From contig NZ_BCUL01000009.1 of NCBI RefSeq assembly GCF_001591265.1, positions 19,127-83,126 on the forward strand: a stretch of DNA of 64,000 nt. The letters run 5' to 3'. Position numbers and translations under genes: made by a program. Source of the DNA: Moraxella atlantae NBRC 14588. Its GTDB lineage: Bacteria > Pseudomonadota > Gammaproteobacteria > Pseudomonadales > Moraxellaceae. This document shows positions 20,126 to 28,493 of this stretch, piece after piece. The stretch's first letter is position 1. Every line of letters starts with the position of its first letter. The notes under the pieces are model-generated. The model was not told where the DNA came from, searched no databases, and saw only the letters and a list, made by a program, of their open reading frames with translations.

Positions 20126-21044
20126 CAGTATGTTAGAGCTGCGCCATCTGTACTTAATGTCAGCGTTGCGCGCGTATCAGTCATTGGCAAACGCGGCAGA
20201 AGAGCTGCACGTGACCGCCTCTGCAGTGTCTCACCAGCTCAAAGAGCTAGAAAACTACTACGGCATCACGTTGGTCAATCGGCGTTCGCGTCCGTTGTCG
20301 TTTACACCTGCAGGCAAAGAGATGCTGCGTTTGGCGGATATGGTGCTACCATTGGTTGAGCGTGCCAATGCCAACCTCAAACGTTTGGCGCACGGGCAGA
20401 TCGGGCGGCTGCGCTTGGCATCTGAGTGCCATAGCTGTTTTGACTGGCTAATGCCGATTTTAAACCGTTATCGCCGTGATTGGTCAGATGTAGAGCTGGA
20501 CTTTGCCAGTGGTTTTGAGCCCCAGCCGCATCAAATGCTGCTTGACGATGACATCGATGTGTTGATTACCGCTAGCCCCTTGCCGTTGGTAGGTATTGAT
20601 TATTTGCCGCTATTTGAATACGAAAGCCGCTTGATACTTGCGCCCAATCATCCGCTTGCTGCCAAGCCCACACCGATTACACCACAAGATATTGCGCCTT
20701 ATACCTTAATTGCTTATCCTGTTGATAGCACGCGGTTGGATATCATGACGCGGTTTTTGTTACCTGCCAACGTTGAACCCAGTAAAATTCGCACAACGGA
20801 CTTGACCGCCATGCTTGTGCAGTTGGTCGCCAGCGAGCGTGGTGTGGCAGCATTGCCTGATTGGGTCGCGGCAGAATATGAAAAAAAAGGTTGGGTCGTT
20901 TCACGGACATTGGGCGAGGGCGTGTATTGCGAACTGTATGCCGCCACGCGCAGTGATAGCCAACAATTGGTCTATATGCAAGGGTTTTTACAGCTACTCA
21001 AAGATATGGTGCAACCTGCACGCCAAGCGTTGCTAAATGCTTAA
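20118..21044 (+). CDS. metR: LysR-type transcriptional regulator MetR
   Basis: 308 residues. The winged helix-turn-helix (about 5-65) has LANAAEELHVTASAVSHQLKEL. The effector domain includes ASECHSCFDWLMPILN, the hallmark of MetR, which senses homocysteine and controls metE/metH/metF. The start at 20118 overlaps the end of the upstream membrane protein gene. No methionine gene lies next to it. A strong hairpin terminator follows. Confidence 0.88.
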   Translation: MSSSMLELRHLYLMSALRAYQSLANAAEELHVTASAVSHQLKELENYYGITLVNRRSRPLSFTPAGKEMLRLADMVLPLVERANANLKRLAHGQIGRLRLASECHSCFDWLMPILNRYRRDWSDVELDFASGFEPQPHQMLLDDDIDVLITASPLPLVGIDYLPLFEYESRLILAPNHPLAAKPTPITPQDIAPYTLIAYPVDSTRLDIMTRFLLPANVEPSKIRTTDLTAMLVQLVASERGVAALPDWVAAEYEKKGWVVSRTLGEGVYCELYAATRSDSQQLVYMQGFLQLLKDMVQPARQALLNA

Positions 21045-21131
21045 ATACCCAGTTACTTAAATATTCAGTTACTTAGACACCCAAATCTGTGTCACGACGC
21101 ACCAAGAACCAAACAGCAAAACCTACGCAAA

Positions 21132-21158
21132 AAAAGGGCATGCTTAGCATGCCCTTTT
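21132..21158. terminator. bidirectional terminator metR / DUF2382 gene
   Basis: Perfect 12-bp stem (AAAAGGGCATGC / GCATGCCCTTTT) with a three-base loop, between convergent genes. Confidence 0.85.
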
Positions 21159-21181
21159 GGGTATCAACACAATCAAGCAAA

Positions 21182-21838
21182 TCAACGATCTTGCTTGCCC
21201 GTATAGAAGCTGTGGCTAGGCTCAGTGGTACGCGGGGCGTCTTCGCTGACGACACTAGTCGAGATTACGGTCGGGTTGTCGTGCTTAAGTTCTTCAACCA
21301 CCAATTCTTCGTGACGTAAGGTGACATCGACTTGCTCGGTATGACTGCGTTGGTCGGTGCGTAGGCTGACCTCTTCAACCACTTGGGTTTGCACTTGCAC
21401 ATGGGCAACTTGTTGGCTCAAGACGATCTCAACAGGCGCGTCACCCAGTTCAACGGGTTGGCCATTGATCATAATTTGTGGGGCAGCGTGTTGGGTACTG
21501 GCGATATTGACCAATCCGTCTTCGCTCAATAGTGCAACCTGACCGTGGTGTTCAATGACCAAGATTTCTTGCGTCAATGTCACAGGTACTTGTACGGTTT
21601 GGGTTTTGACCTGTTTGCTCAAGCGCACTTGCCCGACATTGACGCGCTCAATCTCAACTTGTGGTTTCTCGGCTAATAGCTCAAGTGTGTTGGTTTTTGG
21701 CGCGGTTTGGTGCTCGGTTTGTTCGGTGGTGTCGCGGTCAAACAACGGAGTTTTATTGGTTAAGACATCGTCTTGCGCCGCGGCTTTACTTTGTTGATCT
21801 TGGATAAAGTTTGCGTCTAAATTATCATGGTTAGCCAT
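21182..21838 (-). CDS. DUF2382 (YsnF/AvaK) domain protein
   Basis: 218 residues from the ATG at 21838, which has GGAGA upstream; the open frame also allows a TTG at 21850. The segment NTLELLAEKPQVEIERVNVG closely matches NTLELLEERLTVNKDKIVAG of the next gene, so the two share a domain. Repeated beta-rich Val/Gln/Thr/Glu stretches (about 60-200) are typical of DUF2382, a domain of stress-induced proteins of unknown activity. There is no signal peptide or membrane segment. It is paired with the PRC-barrel protein upstream on the same strand, but a terminator separates them. Confidence 0.7.
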   Translation of the reverse strand: MANHDNLDANFIQDQQSKAAAQDDVLTNKTPLFDRDTTEQTEHQTAPKTNTLELLAEKPQVEIERVNVGQVRLSKQVKTQTVQVPVTLTQEILVIEHHGQVALLSEDGLVNIASTQHAAPQIMINGQPVELGDAPVEIVLSQQVAHVQVQTQVVEEVSLRTDQRSHTEQVDVTLRHEELVVEELKHDNPTVISTSVVSEDAPRTTEPSHSFYTGKQDR

Positions 21839-21934
21839 GCGTGTCTCCAAAAATGGTAATCATCAGTATTAACCGATGTTTAAGAATAAAAAGATATAAA
21901 AGCTTAACGTTGGTAACGATCATAAGACAAGGAA

Positions 21935-21961
21935 AAAGGCAGATGAAATTCATCTGCCTTT
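21935..21961 (-). terminator. terminator downstream of PRC-barrel/DUF2382 gene
   Basis: Near-perfect palindrome AAAGGCAGATGAA / TTCATCTGCCTTT followed on the minus strand by T residues, about 70 bp after the stop at 22031. Confidence 0.75.
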
Positions 21962-22030
21962 GGCTTACTTAGTCATCTGTTCCTTGACTAAATTATAAGG
22001 CTAGTCAAATTCAGATACTTAATTCAGCAA

Positions 22031-22840
22031 TTAACGACGGTTTAGGTCGTCAGTGGTGTTTGCACCAGTGGTACCAGCTACACGCTCAACGCCGTCTTGT
22101 TGTACGTCTAGTTCTTCACGGCGTACAGTTTCGTTGAAGGTTTGCGTGCGTGTTTGTGCCACTTTATCAACGTTTACTTCTTCAGTAACGTAAGTTTGTT
22201 TTTGAACGTTTGCACGCTCGGCTTCTAGTTGTACTTCAACAGTTTGGCTATCATCACCGATTTGACGATCAGTAGGACGATTTACTGGTGTGCGGTCAAT
22301 GTGTGCTTGTTCTTCGGTCAAATCAACATTTACTTGACGATCTTCAGACACAACGTGTTTACCAACACGTAGTAGACCTGCTACGATTTTGTCTTTATTG
22401 ACTGTCAAACGCTCTTCAAGTAGCTCAAGCGTATTTGGCGCTTTGTACTGTTCTTCAGTCAATTGCACAGGCTCAGGTGCTTTTTCGAATACTTGACGAT
22501 CGCGTACTACTTGTTGCTCGATGCTGTAGTTATAGTCTGGGTCGTATTGATCCATGCCTTCAACAACATCTTTAGTTAGATTGTCAAAGTAAACTTCATC
22601 GCCAGCAATACGTGCTAGACCTGCTGGTACCAATACTTCTTTTGAGCTAAACCAGCCGCCTACATCAACGATGAAGTAGCGAATACGACCTGTGGTGTCG
22701 TCAACCAAAGCACCATCAATTTTACCAATTTTGTCGTTGTTTACGCCATAAGCAGTTCTGCCAGTTGGGTCAAAGTAGTCATTACCCAAAACGTCTGGAT
22801 GTGAATCTTGAATGTCGCGTAGACGCATTAAATTTGCCAT
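22031..22840 (-). CDS. PRC-barrel and DUF2382 domain protein
   Basis: 269 residues. The N-terminal PRC-barrel (about 15-85) includes RTAYGVNNDKIGKIDGALVDD and YFIVDVGGWFSSKEVLVPAG. The C-terminal DUF2382 domain (about 135-255) includes NTLELLEERLTVNKDKI and ends near VRREELDVQ. This two-domain arrangement is common in soil and skin bacteria and is linked to desiccation or oxidative stress by association only. The start ATG at 22840 has GGAGAAT upstream. Confidence 0.85.
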   Translation of the reverse strand: MANLMRLRDIQDSHPDVLGNDYFDPTGRTAYGVNNDKIGKIDGALVDDTTGRIRYFIVDVGGWFSSKEVLVPAGLARIAGDEVYFDNLTKDVVEGMDQYDPDYNYSIEQQVVRDRQVFEKAPEPVQLTEEQYKAPNTLELLEERLTVNKDKIVAGLLRVGKHVVSEDRQVNVDLTEEQAHIDRTPVNRPTDRQIGDDSQTVEVQLEAERANVQKQTYVTEEVNVDKVAQTRTQTFNETVRREELDVQQDGVERVAGTTGANTTDDLNRR

Positions 22841-23260
22841 GATAATTCTCCATTTGTATTGTCAATCTTGGTATTAACTTGACTAGATTTATAAATAACA
22901 AGAAATATTCTAGTTAAACTAATATAAGATTATGGTTGTTGGTTGTGCGTAGGTTTAATAATTTAAAGGCTTCCTCAAAGGTGTTCTACCCGCTACTAAA
23001 CCGTTTTACGCTAAGCGCTGCGCTTAATGGTTATGGTGCGTGCGCTTAACTAAGACAAAGTTTAGGTGAATTAGACTGCCGACTGTAGTAGGATTTCATG
23101 AAGTTTTGTTGATAGGGTGTAATTGGCGGTTACGGCAAGTAAATTGACAATGGATTGCGTTAAAAGCTTGCCGATATGCGTGATAAGTGTAAAAACATTT
23201 GGTATAAAAAAGACCTCTAAGCGTTGGCTTACAGGTCGATTGATACGCTAAAGCGGCTGT
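22841..23260. other. intergenic region between PRC-barrel gene and thiolase
   Basis: 420 bp. It holds the promoter side of the PRC-barrel gene and the 3' side of the thiolase gene. A GC-alternating patch near 23010-23050 (CTAAGCGCTGCGCTTAA) is a short palindrome. I see no RNA gene or protein. Confidence 0.4.
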
Positions 23261-24454
23261 TTACCCGATCAGCTCAATGGCTAACGCCACCGCTTCACCA
23301 CCACCGATGCACAGACACGCCACGCCTTTTTTGCCGCCTGTGCGTTTGAGTGAGTTCATCAAGGTGACGACGATTCGCGCGCCTGAGGCACCCACGGGAT
23401 GGCCCAATGCACACGCACCGCCTTCGATATTGACTTTATTGCTATCTAGTCCGTGTGCGTCGATGGCAGACATTGTTACCATGGCAAAGGCTTCGTTGAT
23501 TTCCCACAAGTCCACGTCTGCGGCTTGCCAACCTGCTTTTTTAAGCAGCTTCTCAATACAAACCACGGGGGCTTGGGTGAATTCGCTAGGATGTTGTGAG
23601 TGGGTGGCTTGGGCAACGATCTGTGCGATAGGCTGCACGCCTTGTGCGTGCGCTGTTGCTGCGCTCATGACGACTACGGCTGCTGCACCGTCAGAAATAG
23701 AGCTTGAATTGGCTGCCGTTACTGTACCGTCTTTAGCAAATGCAGGTCTTAATGTTGGGATTTTGTCCAAATTGGCTTTGGCAGGCTGCTCATCGGTATC
23801 AATGATGACTTCACCTTTGCGCGTTTTGACGGTGATGGGCACGATTTCATCTTTAAAATGCCCCTCACGAATTGCTGTATTGGCACGGTTAAGCGATTGG
23901 ATGGCGAATTCATCCATTTGCTCACGTGTGATGGCTTTTTTGTCTGCCATTTCTTGGGCAAACGCGCCCATCAGCTTGCCAGTTTCGGCATCTTCTAAGC
24001 CGTCGCGCAGCATGGTGTCTTTGATTTCGCCATGTCCCATACGCATACCGCCACGCGCTTTGGGCAGGACATATGGCGCGTTGGTCATCGACTCCATGCC
24101 ACCTGCCACGATGATGTCAAATTCATTTGCCTTGATGGCATTGGTCGCGTCCATGATAGCGCGTAAGCCTGAGCCACATAGTTTGTTGAGGTTGATTGCG
24201 CCTGTGCTATCGGGTACGCCTGCTAGGCGCATGGCTTGCCGAGCAGGGCTTTGCCCCACACCTGCGGTCAAGATGCTGCCCATGATGACCTCATCGACCT
24301 GATCGGCGCTGATTCCTGCGCGTTCAATCGCGGCTTTGATGACTGCTGCGCCAAGCTCTGGGCTGGTCACGCCTGCCAAATCACCTTGAAAGCCGCCCAT
24401 TGGCGTGCGCGCGCCACTGACAATCACAACAGAGTTTTGTTCCAAGTTTGCCAT
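23261..24454 (-). CDS. acetyl-CoA C-acetyltransferase
   Basis: 397 residues, biosynthetic/degradative thiolase II type (AtoB/PhaA). It condenses two acetyl-CoA to acetoacetyl-CoA or the reverse. The active-site Cys lies in NLNKLCGSGLRAIMD (about residue 93). EGGACALGHPVGASGARIV carries the catalytic His, and CLCIGGGEAVA the second Cys. The ATG at 24454 has a GGGA ribosome site 7 bases upstream. Mini-element B begins only about 11 bases upstream of the start codon, so only the ribosome site survives between them and the native promoter has been moved away. Confidence 0.93.
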   Translation of the reverse strand: MANLEQNSVVIVSGARTPMGGFQGDLAGVTSPELGAAVIKAAIERAGISADQVDEVIMGSILTAGVGQSPARQAMRLAGVPDSTGAINLNKLCGSGLRAIMDATNAIKANEFDIIVAGGMESMTNAPYVLPKARGGMRMGHGEIKDTMLRDGLEDAETGKLMGAFAQEMADKKAITREQMDEFAIQSLNRANTAIREGHFKDEIVPITVKTRKGEVIIDTDEQPAKANLDKIPTLRPAFAKDGTVTAANSSSISDGAAAVVVMSAATAHAQGVQPIAQIVAQATHSQHPSEFTQAPVVCIEKLLKKAGWQAADVDLWEINEAFAMVTMSAIDAHGLDSNKVNIEGGACALGHPVGASGARIVVTLMNSLKRTGGKKGVACLCIGGGEAVALAIELIG

Positions 24455-24517
24455 ATTTTTTCCCTTTTATCATTCGTTGCCGTAAACCTGCGACTTCAGG
24501 CGGTGGATATAAGGCAA

Positions 24518-24546
24518 TTGTTAAATGCGATGAGTTTTGCTATACT
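24518..24546 (+). promoter_or_regulatory. strong promoter inside mini-element B
   Basis: TTGTTA (24518-24523) and TATACT (24541-24546), 17-base spacing and TGC extended -10, identical to mini-element A. Confidence 0.7.
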
Positions 24547-24552
24547 CATCTC

Positions 24553-24810
24553 ACTATATTCAATGTCTTACATTCCACAGTTAAGTTAAGACTAAATTGC
24601 GAGTACGCAGTAACTTAACTGGTAAGACGTTTCCAAACACACACTTAAGCTAATTCGTGTCTATGACAATCCTAACGGTAGGATTAGCTTAAAATAAGAA
24701 CCTAAGATGTACGGTGTGTCGTACGGGCGGTTGCCATTGTCTTAGGTTTGCGGTGGGGCTTCACCGTCTTGCAGAAGGAATCCCCTCACTTTAGGGAGGG
24801 GAGGAAGTCA
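24553..24810 (+). ncRNA. predicted structured RNA, orphan omega-RNA-like (B)
   Basis: Same stems as in mini-element A; the interior is identical. The transcript would leave the right end into 24812 onward (AATAACC...), giving a different candidate guide. If it continued further it would become antisense to the 3' end of hom. Function is inferred from architecture and the stem shared with tnpB 3' ends. Confidence 0.55.
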
Positions 24811-24943
24811 AATAACCAAAAATGGCTGCTACATTCAACACCGATTAAGCGACTAATCTGCTTAATACTCTTGGTTATCATGCTTGAGGCGCGCGCGTTT
24901 GTCAAATTAAGGCTTTGACTGGGCAATCTAGATTAATGGTCGA

Positions 24944-26299
24944 TTATTGATTGGCTGCCAATGCCTCAATCCGAATCCGCATGACGCTGTCGGTAACGCT
25001 GTCTAAGGCCTCGATTTGGGCAATGGCGGTGTTCATATGACGCTCAAGTACAGGTTCGACCAAAATAATCACGGGCACTTCGCCTGCGGTGTGGGCAGGG
25101 CGTTGCAAGATCGCCGCAATGCTGATGTGGTTGTTGCTTAAAATTTGGGTAATGCTGGCTAATACGCCCAAATCGTCTTTGACTTTAAGGCGTAAATAAT
25201 AGCCGCTGATAAACTCATCACTGTTTAGCACGTAGGTGGGCTGCAGCGCGTCGGGCAAAAAGCCTAAATGCGCCACACCATGTGCAGTGGGCGCAGATGA
25301 CGGCACCGAACACGCCAACGTACGTGCCACATCAGCGACATCGGCAACCACTGCCGATGCAGTTGCCCCAGCCCCAGCCCCAGCACCGTAGTACAAAGTT
25401 TGCCCAACAGGCTCGGCATCTACCAAAACAGCATTTTTCACGCCATTAACATGCGCAAGTAGGCTATCTTTGGGGATCAGCGTTGGGTGAACGCGCATCT
25501 CAATGCCTTCTTGTCCGTCTGTCAACGTACGGCGCACGGCAAAGCCTAGATGCTTGATACGGTAGCCAAGTTCTTTGGCATATTGCACGTCTTGTGCGGT
25601 GATACGAGTGATGCCCTCACAATACACTTGGCTAAACTGTAAGCGAATCCCAAATGCAATCGACGCAAGCAGTGTCAATTTGTGCGCCGCATCAATGCCT
25701 TCGATGTCAAATGTCGGGTCAGCCTCAGCGTAGCCCAAGGCTTGCGCCTCTGCCAACACGTCATCAAAATTGCGCCCTTTGTCGCGCATTTCAGACATGA
25801 TAAAGTTGCCTGTGCCGTTGATGATACCAGCCAGCCAGTTGATGCGGTTGCCTGCCAACGCCTCACGCAAGGTTTTGATAATCGGAATACCGCCAGCTAC
25901 CGCTGCTTCAAACGCCACGTGCACGCCGTGTTGCTCAGCTAACGCAAAAATCTCGTTGCCATGTTCGGCAAGCAATGCTTTGTTGGCGGTGACCACGTGT
26001 TTGCCGTGTTTGATGGCGGCAATCATCACGTCTTTGGCAACCGTGGTGCCGCCCATCAGCTCAAGCACAATATCAACATCATCTTGTGCCACGATATCTA
26101 ATAAATCCGCTGATTGCGCGATGCTCGCAGGCAGATCGTGGCGTGGGCGGCGTGTGCCAACATGGGTGATGACAATGTCACGTCCAATACGGCGTTTGAT
26201 TTCATCGCCATTGTTTGCCAGTAGATTGACCACACCTGTGCCAACCGTTCCCACACCCAAAATCGCTAGGCGTACCGCTGATGGTGCTGCTTGCTGCAT
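24944..26299 (-). CDS. hom: homoserine dehydrogenase
   Basis: 451 residues. NAD(P)-dependent reduction of aspartate semialdehyde to homoserine, the branch point to threonine and methionine. The Rossmann motif LAILGVGTVGTGVVN lies near residue 10. The catalytic domain includes INGTGNFIMSEM and GYAEADPTFDIEGIDAAHK. A C-terminal ACT domain (about 365-445) probably senses threonine. It is the monofunctional form, without aspartokinase. dsbC-like lies 69 bp upstream on the same strand. thrC, often next to hom, is not found here. Confidence 0.95.
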   Translation of the reverse strand: MQQAAPSAVRLAILGVGTVGTGVVNLLANNGDEIKRRIGRDIVITHVGTRRPRHDLPASIAQSADLLDIVAQDDVDIVLELMGGTTVAKDVMIAAIKHGKHVVTANKALLAEHGNEIFALAEQHGVHVAFEAAVAGGIPIIKTLREALAGNRINWLAGIINGTGNFIMSEMRDKGRNFDDVLAEAQALGYAEADPTFDIEGIDAAHKLTLLASIAFGIRLQFSQVYCEGITRITAQDVQYAKELGYRIKHLGFAVRRTLTDGQEGIEMRVHPTLIPKDSLLAHVNGVKNAVLVDAEPVGQTLYYGAGAGAGATASAVVADVADVARTLACSVPSSAPTAHGVAHLGFLPDALQPTYVLNSDEFISGYYLRLKVKDDLGVLASITQILSNNHISIAAILQRPAHTAGEVPVIILVEPVLERHMNTAIAQIEALDSVTDSVMRIRIEALAANQ

Positions 26300-26368
26300 A
26301 ATTTCCTCAAAATGACTGATATAAAATGCTAAAAATTCTTACAATAAGACGTTATTAAACGGTGGCTG

Positions 26369-27232
26369 CTAAGAAAGACCTAGTGCGCGCGCCAACTGCT
26401 CAGGCGGCATATAACCACCCAACTGATGACCATTGGCATCAAAAATGGCAGGCGTACCTGACACGCCTAAATCTAGCCCAAGCTGCTGTATACGGCGCAC
26501 GGGGTTGTCACATGCTGGAGCATTGACGGGTAAGCCTTGTTTGGCGGCAGTCAGTGCTTGATTGCGGTCAGGGCTGCACCAAATTGCCTCCATAATCGGC
26601 ATGGTCTGCTCGCTGCGTGGCCATGGCAAATAACGTACCTCAATGCCAAGTGCGTTGATACGGTCGATTTCGCTGTGTAATTTACGGCAATAACCACAAT
26701 CAGCATCGGTAAACACATAAATCACCGCGCGTGTCTCACCTTTTGGCTTAAAAATTACCATGTCGTTGGGGTCAAGTGCCGCAAGGGCGACTTTGGTATC
26801 AGCGGCGGCAAGATTGGCAGAAATCGGCTCAGGTGCGTCGCCGCCAACCTTGACAATATCACCCTGCACGATATATTGCCCCGTGTTGTCGGTGAAAAAC
26901 GCAGGCAAGCCTTCAGCTTTGACCCAGTATAAGTTTGGCATCGCGGTGGGCGTGACCGAGGTGACCTTGGCATCAATGCCCGATTTTGCCAAATTGGCAG
27001 CAAGTTTTTGCTGGATATCGGCGTTGGTGCTAGTAGTCGTTGCTGTACTAGCAGGCGTTGATTGGGCGATCGCGCTGGCGGTGACGGGTGCACTGGCGGC
27101 AGGTTCTGGGCTGAGCACAGCTTGGTTGGCAGATTTTGGTTGGCAAGCGCACAACCACAGTGCGGTTATACTTACGCTTAGGCCAGTCACGGCAGCACGC
27201 AGGGTGGGGCGATGGGCAAAGGATGTCATCAT
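26369..27232 (-). CDS. dsbC: DsbC-like periplasmic thiol:disulfide isomerase, lipoprotein
   Basis: 287 residues from the ATG at 27232; a TTG at 27244 is the other option. The signal sequence ends in a lipobox-like LWLCAC, so it is probably a lipoprotein, unlike the soluble E. coli DsbC. An Ala/Ser/Thr linker follows. The N-terminal dimerisation domain spans about 60-140. The thioredoxin domain has DADCGYCRKLH (CxxC about residues 184-187) and the cis-Pro loop GVSGTPAIFD. It repairs wrong disulfides with DsbD. Adjacency to hom is seen in other Moraxellaceae. Confidence 0.88.
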   Translation of the reverse strand: MMTSFAHRPTLRAAVTGLSVSITALWLCACQPKSANQAVLSPEPAASAPVTASAIAQSTPASTATTTSTNADIQQKLAANLAKSGIDAKVTSVTPTAMPNLYWVKAEGLPAFFTDNTGQYIVQGDIVKVGGDAPEPISANLAAADTKVALAALDPNDMVIFKPKGETRAVIYVFTDADCGYCRKLHSEIDRINALGIEVRYLPWPRSEQTMPIMEAIWCSPDRNQALTAAKQGLPVNAPACDNPVRRIQQLGLDLGVSGTPAIFDANGHQLGGYMPPEQLARALGLS

Positions 27233-27516
27233 GAATTCTCGCAATGGCTAGCAAAGTTGTTATCAATCAAAGCCAATCGATAAAAAATGTCAATTCATCA
27301 GATTTTAGCACAAAAGCAAGGTAATACCTACTGATCACCGAGCTTGTTGTGTCACATGCGTGGCTGATGCCGACGTGGTATGAAAACGTGGTATCAAATA
27401 ATGTCAAGCAAACTGTTACTCGATGCTACCGTTGCTTACAGGACTTTTGCTGACAAAATCGTTAAACTGACACGCACCGCGCTATGACGCGCTTATAAAA
27501 AAAAGGACAACATAAC

Positions 27517-28425
27517 ATGGCAGTTGGTATTTTGGCACTGCTGGACGATATCAGCACGATTTTAGACGATGTGGCGGCGATGACCAAAGTCGCGGCAAAG
27601 CAAACCGCAGGCGTACTGGGCGATGACCTAGCGCTCAATGCCAATCAAGTCTCAGGCGTGCGCGCCAACCGTGAGCTGCCCGTAGTATGGCAGGTTGCCA
27701 AAGGCTCATTGGTCAATAAAGCGATTTTGGTACCATTGGCACTGGTGATTAGCGCGATATCGCCAAAACTGGTCACAGGTTTGTTGATGCTTGGCGGCTT
27801 GTATCTGTGTTTTGAAGGGGCAGAAAAAGTCGTTGAAAAATTCTTTGGCAGCCATCAAGCCAAAGTCGATGAACAAGCCGAAGTATTGCAAGCCAATGCT
27901 AGCGATCATGTGGACTTGGCAGCACTTGAAAAACAAAAGGTCAAAGGCGCGGTACGTACGGATTTTATTTTATCAGCAGAAATCATCGTCATCTCGCTGG
28001 GTACGATTGACCCAAGTGTGCCACTGATTGACAAAGCTTTGACGCTGACACTGATTGCTGTGATTATGACGGTGGGTGTATATGGAGTGGTTGCTATGAT
28101 TGTCAAGTTTGATGATGTGGGCGCGTATCTGCAACGCCAGTCATCAAGCGCGGCACAAAAGCTTGGACGCGGCATCATTGCACTGGCACCAGTGCTCATG
28201 AAGTTGCTGTCAGTCATCGGTACATTGGCGATGTTCTTGGTTGGCGGTGGTATTTTGGCGCATGGTATTGGTGTGCTGCATCATGGCATTGAGCATTTGG
28301 GCAATCTGATAGGTGCGTTTAGTGGCGTAACAACCAATTTGCTTAACGGTATCACAGGTTTGGTGGCAGGCTTGATCGTGCTTGCTGTGGTGCATGTTGT
28401 GGAAAAAATGCGTCACCGCGCCTAA
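27517..28425 (+). CDS. DUF808 family inner membrane protein
   Basis: 302 residues, YedI-like. The N-terminus MAVGILALLDDISTILDDVA and the stretch AAMTKVAAKQTAGVLGDDLALNA are highly conserved in the family. Several hydrophobic helices occupy about 68-95, 150-195 and 225-295. The function is unknown. The start ATG at 27517 follows AAAAGGACAACAT. Monocistronic, ending at a terminator shared with rne. Confidence 0.85.
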   Translation: MAVGILALLDDISTILDDVAAMTKVAAKQTAGVLGDDLALNANQVSGVRANRELPVVWQVAKGSLVNKAILVPLALVISAISPKLVTGLLMLGGLYLCFEGAEKVVEKFFGSHQAKVDEQAEVLQANASDHVDLAALEKQKVKGAVRTDFILSAEIIVISLGTIDPSVPLIDKALTLTLIAVIMTVGVYGVVAMIVKFDDVGAYLQRQSSSAAQKLGRGIIALAPVLMKLLSVIGTLAMFLVGGGILAHGIGVLHHGIEHLGNLIGAFSGVTTNLLNGITGLVAGLIVLAVVHVVEKMRHRA

Positions 28426-28446
28426 GTGTCATATTGGCTTTAAGTT

Positions 28447-28478
28447 AAAACAGGGCAAACGTTGGTTTGCCCTGTTTT
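28447..28478. terminator. bidirectional terminator DUF808 gene / rne
   Basis: Perfect 14-bp stem AAAACAGGGCAAAC / GTTTGCCCTGTTTT with a four-base loop between convergent genes. Confidence 0.9.
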
Positions 28479-28493
28479 GATATTGCTCAATAC

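Larger units (their letters stand above)
24465..24811 (+). mobile_element. non-autonomous IS200/IS605-type mini-element B
   Basis: 347 bp, matching mini-element A base for base except in the left-end hairpin, where CCTGCG replaces CCACCG and one A is missing. Same left end, interior and right end, with TTTTATC before and TCAA at the end. It is inserted immediately upstream of the thiolase ribosome site, with its own promoter pointing away from that gene. Near-identity with A implies recent copying. Confidence 0.85.

Noticed and set aside
23277..24302. 341-residue open frame antisense to the acetyl-CoA acetyltransferase
   Set aside because: Complement of a well-supported thiolase; composition (Ser/Ala/Cys-rich) is typical of a mirror frame.
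24236..24589. 117-residue open frame crossing the thiolase start into mini-element B
   Set aside because: It is antisense to the thiolase gene, has no ribosome site and no recognisable protein features; the element interior looks like RNA.
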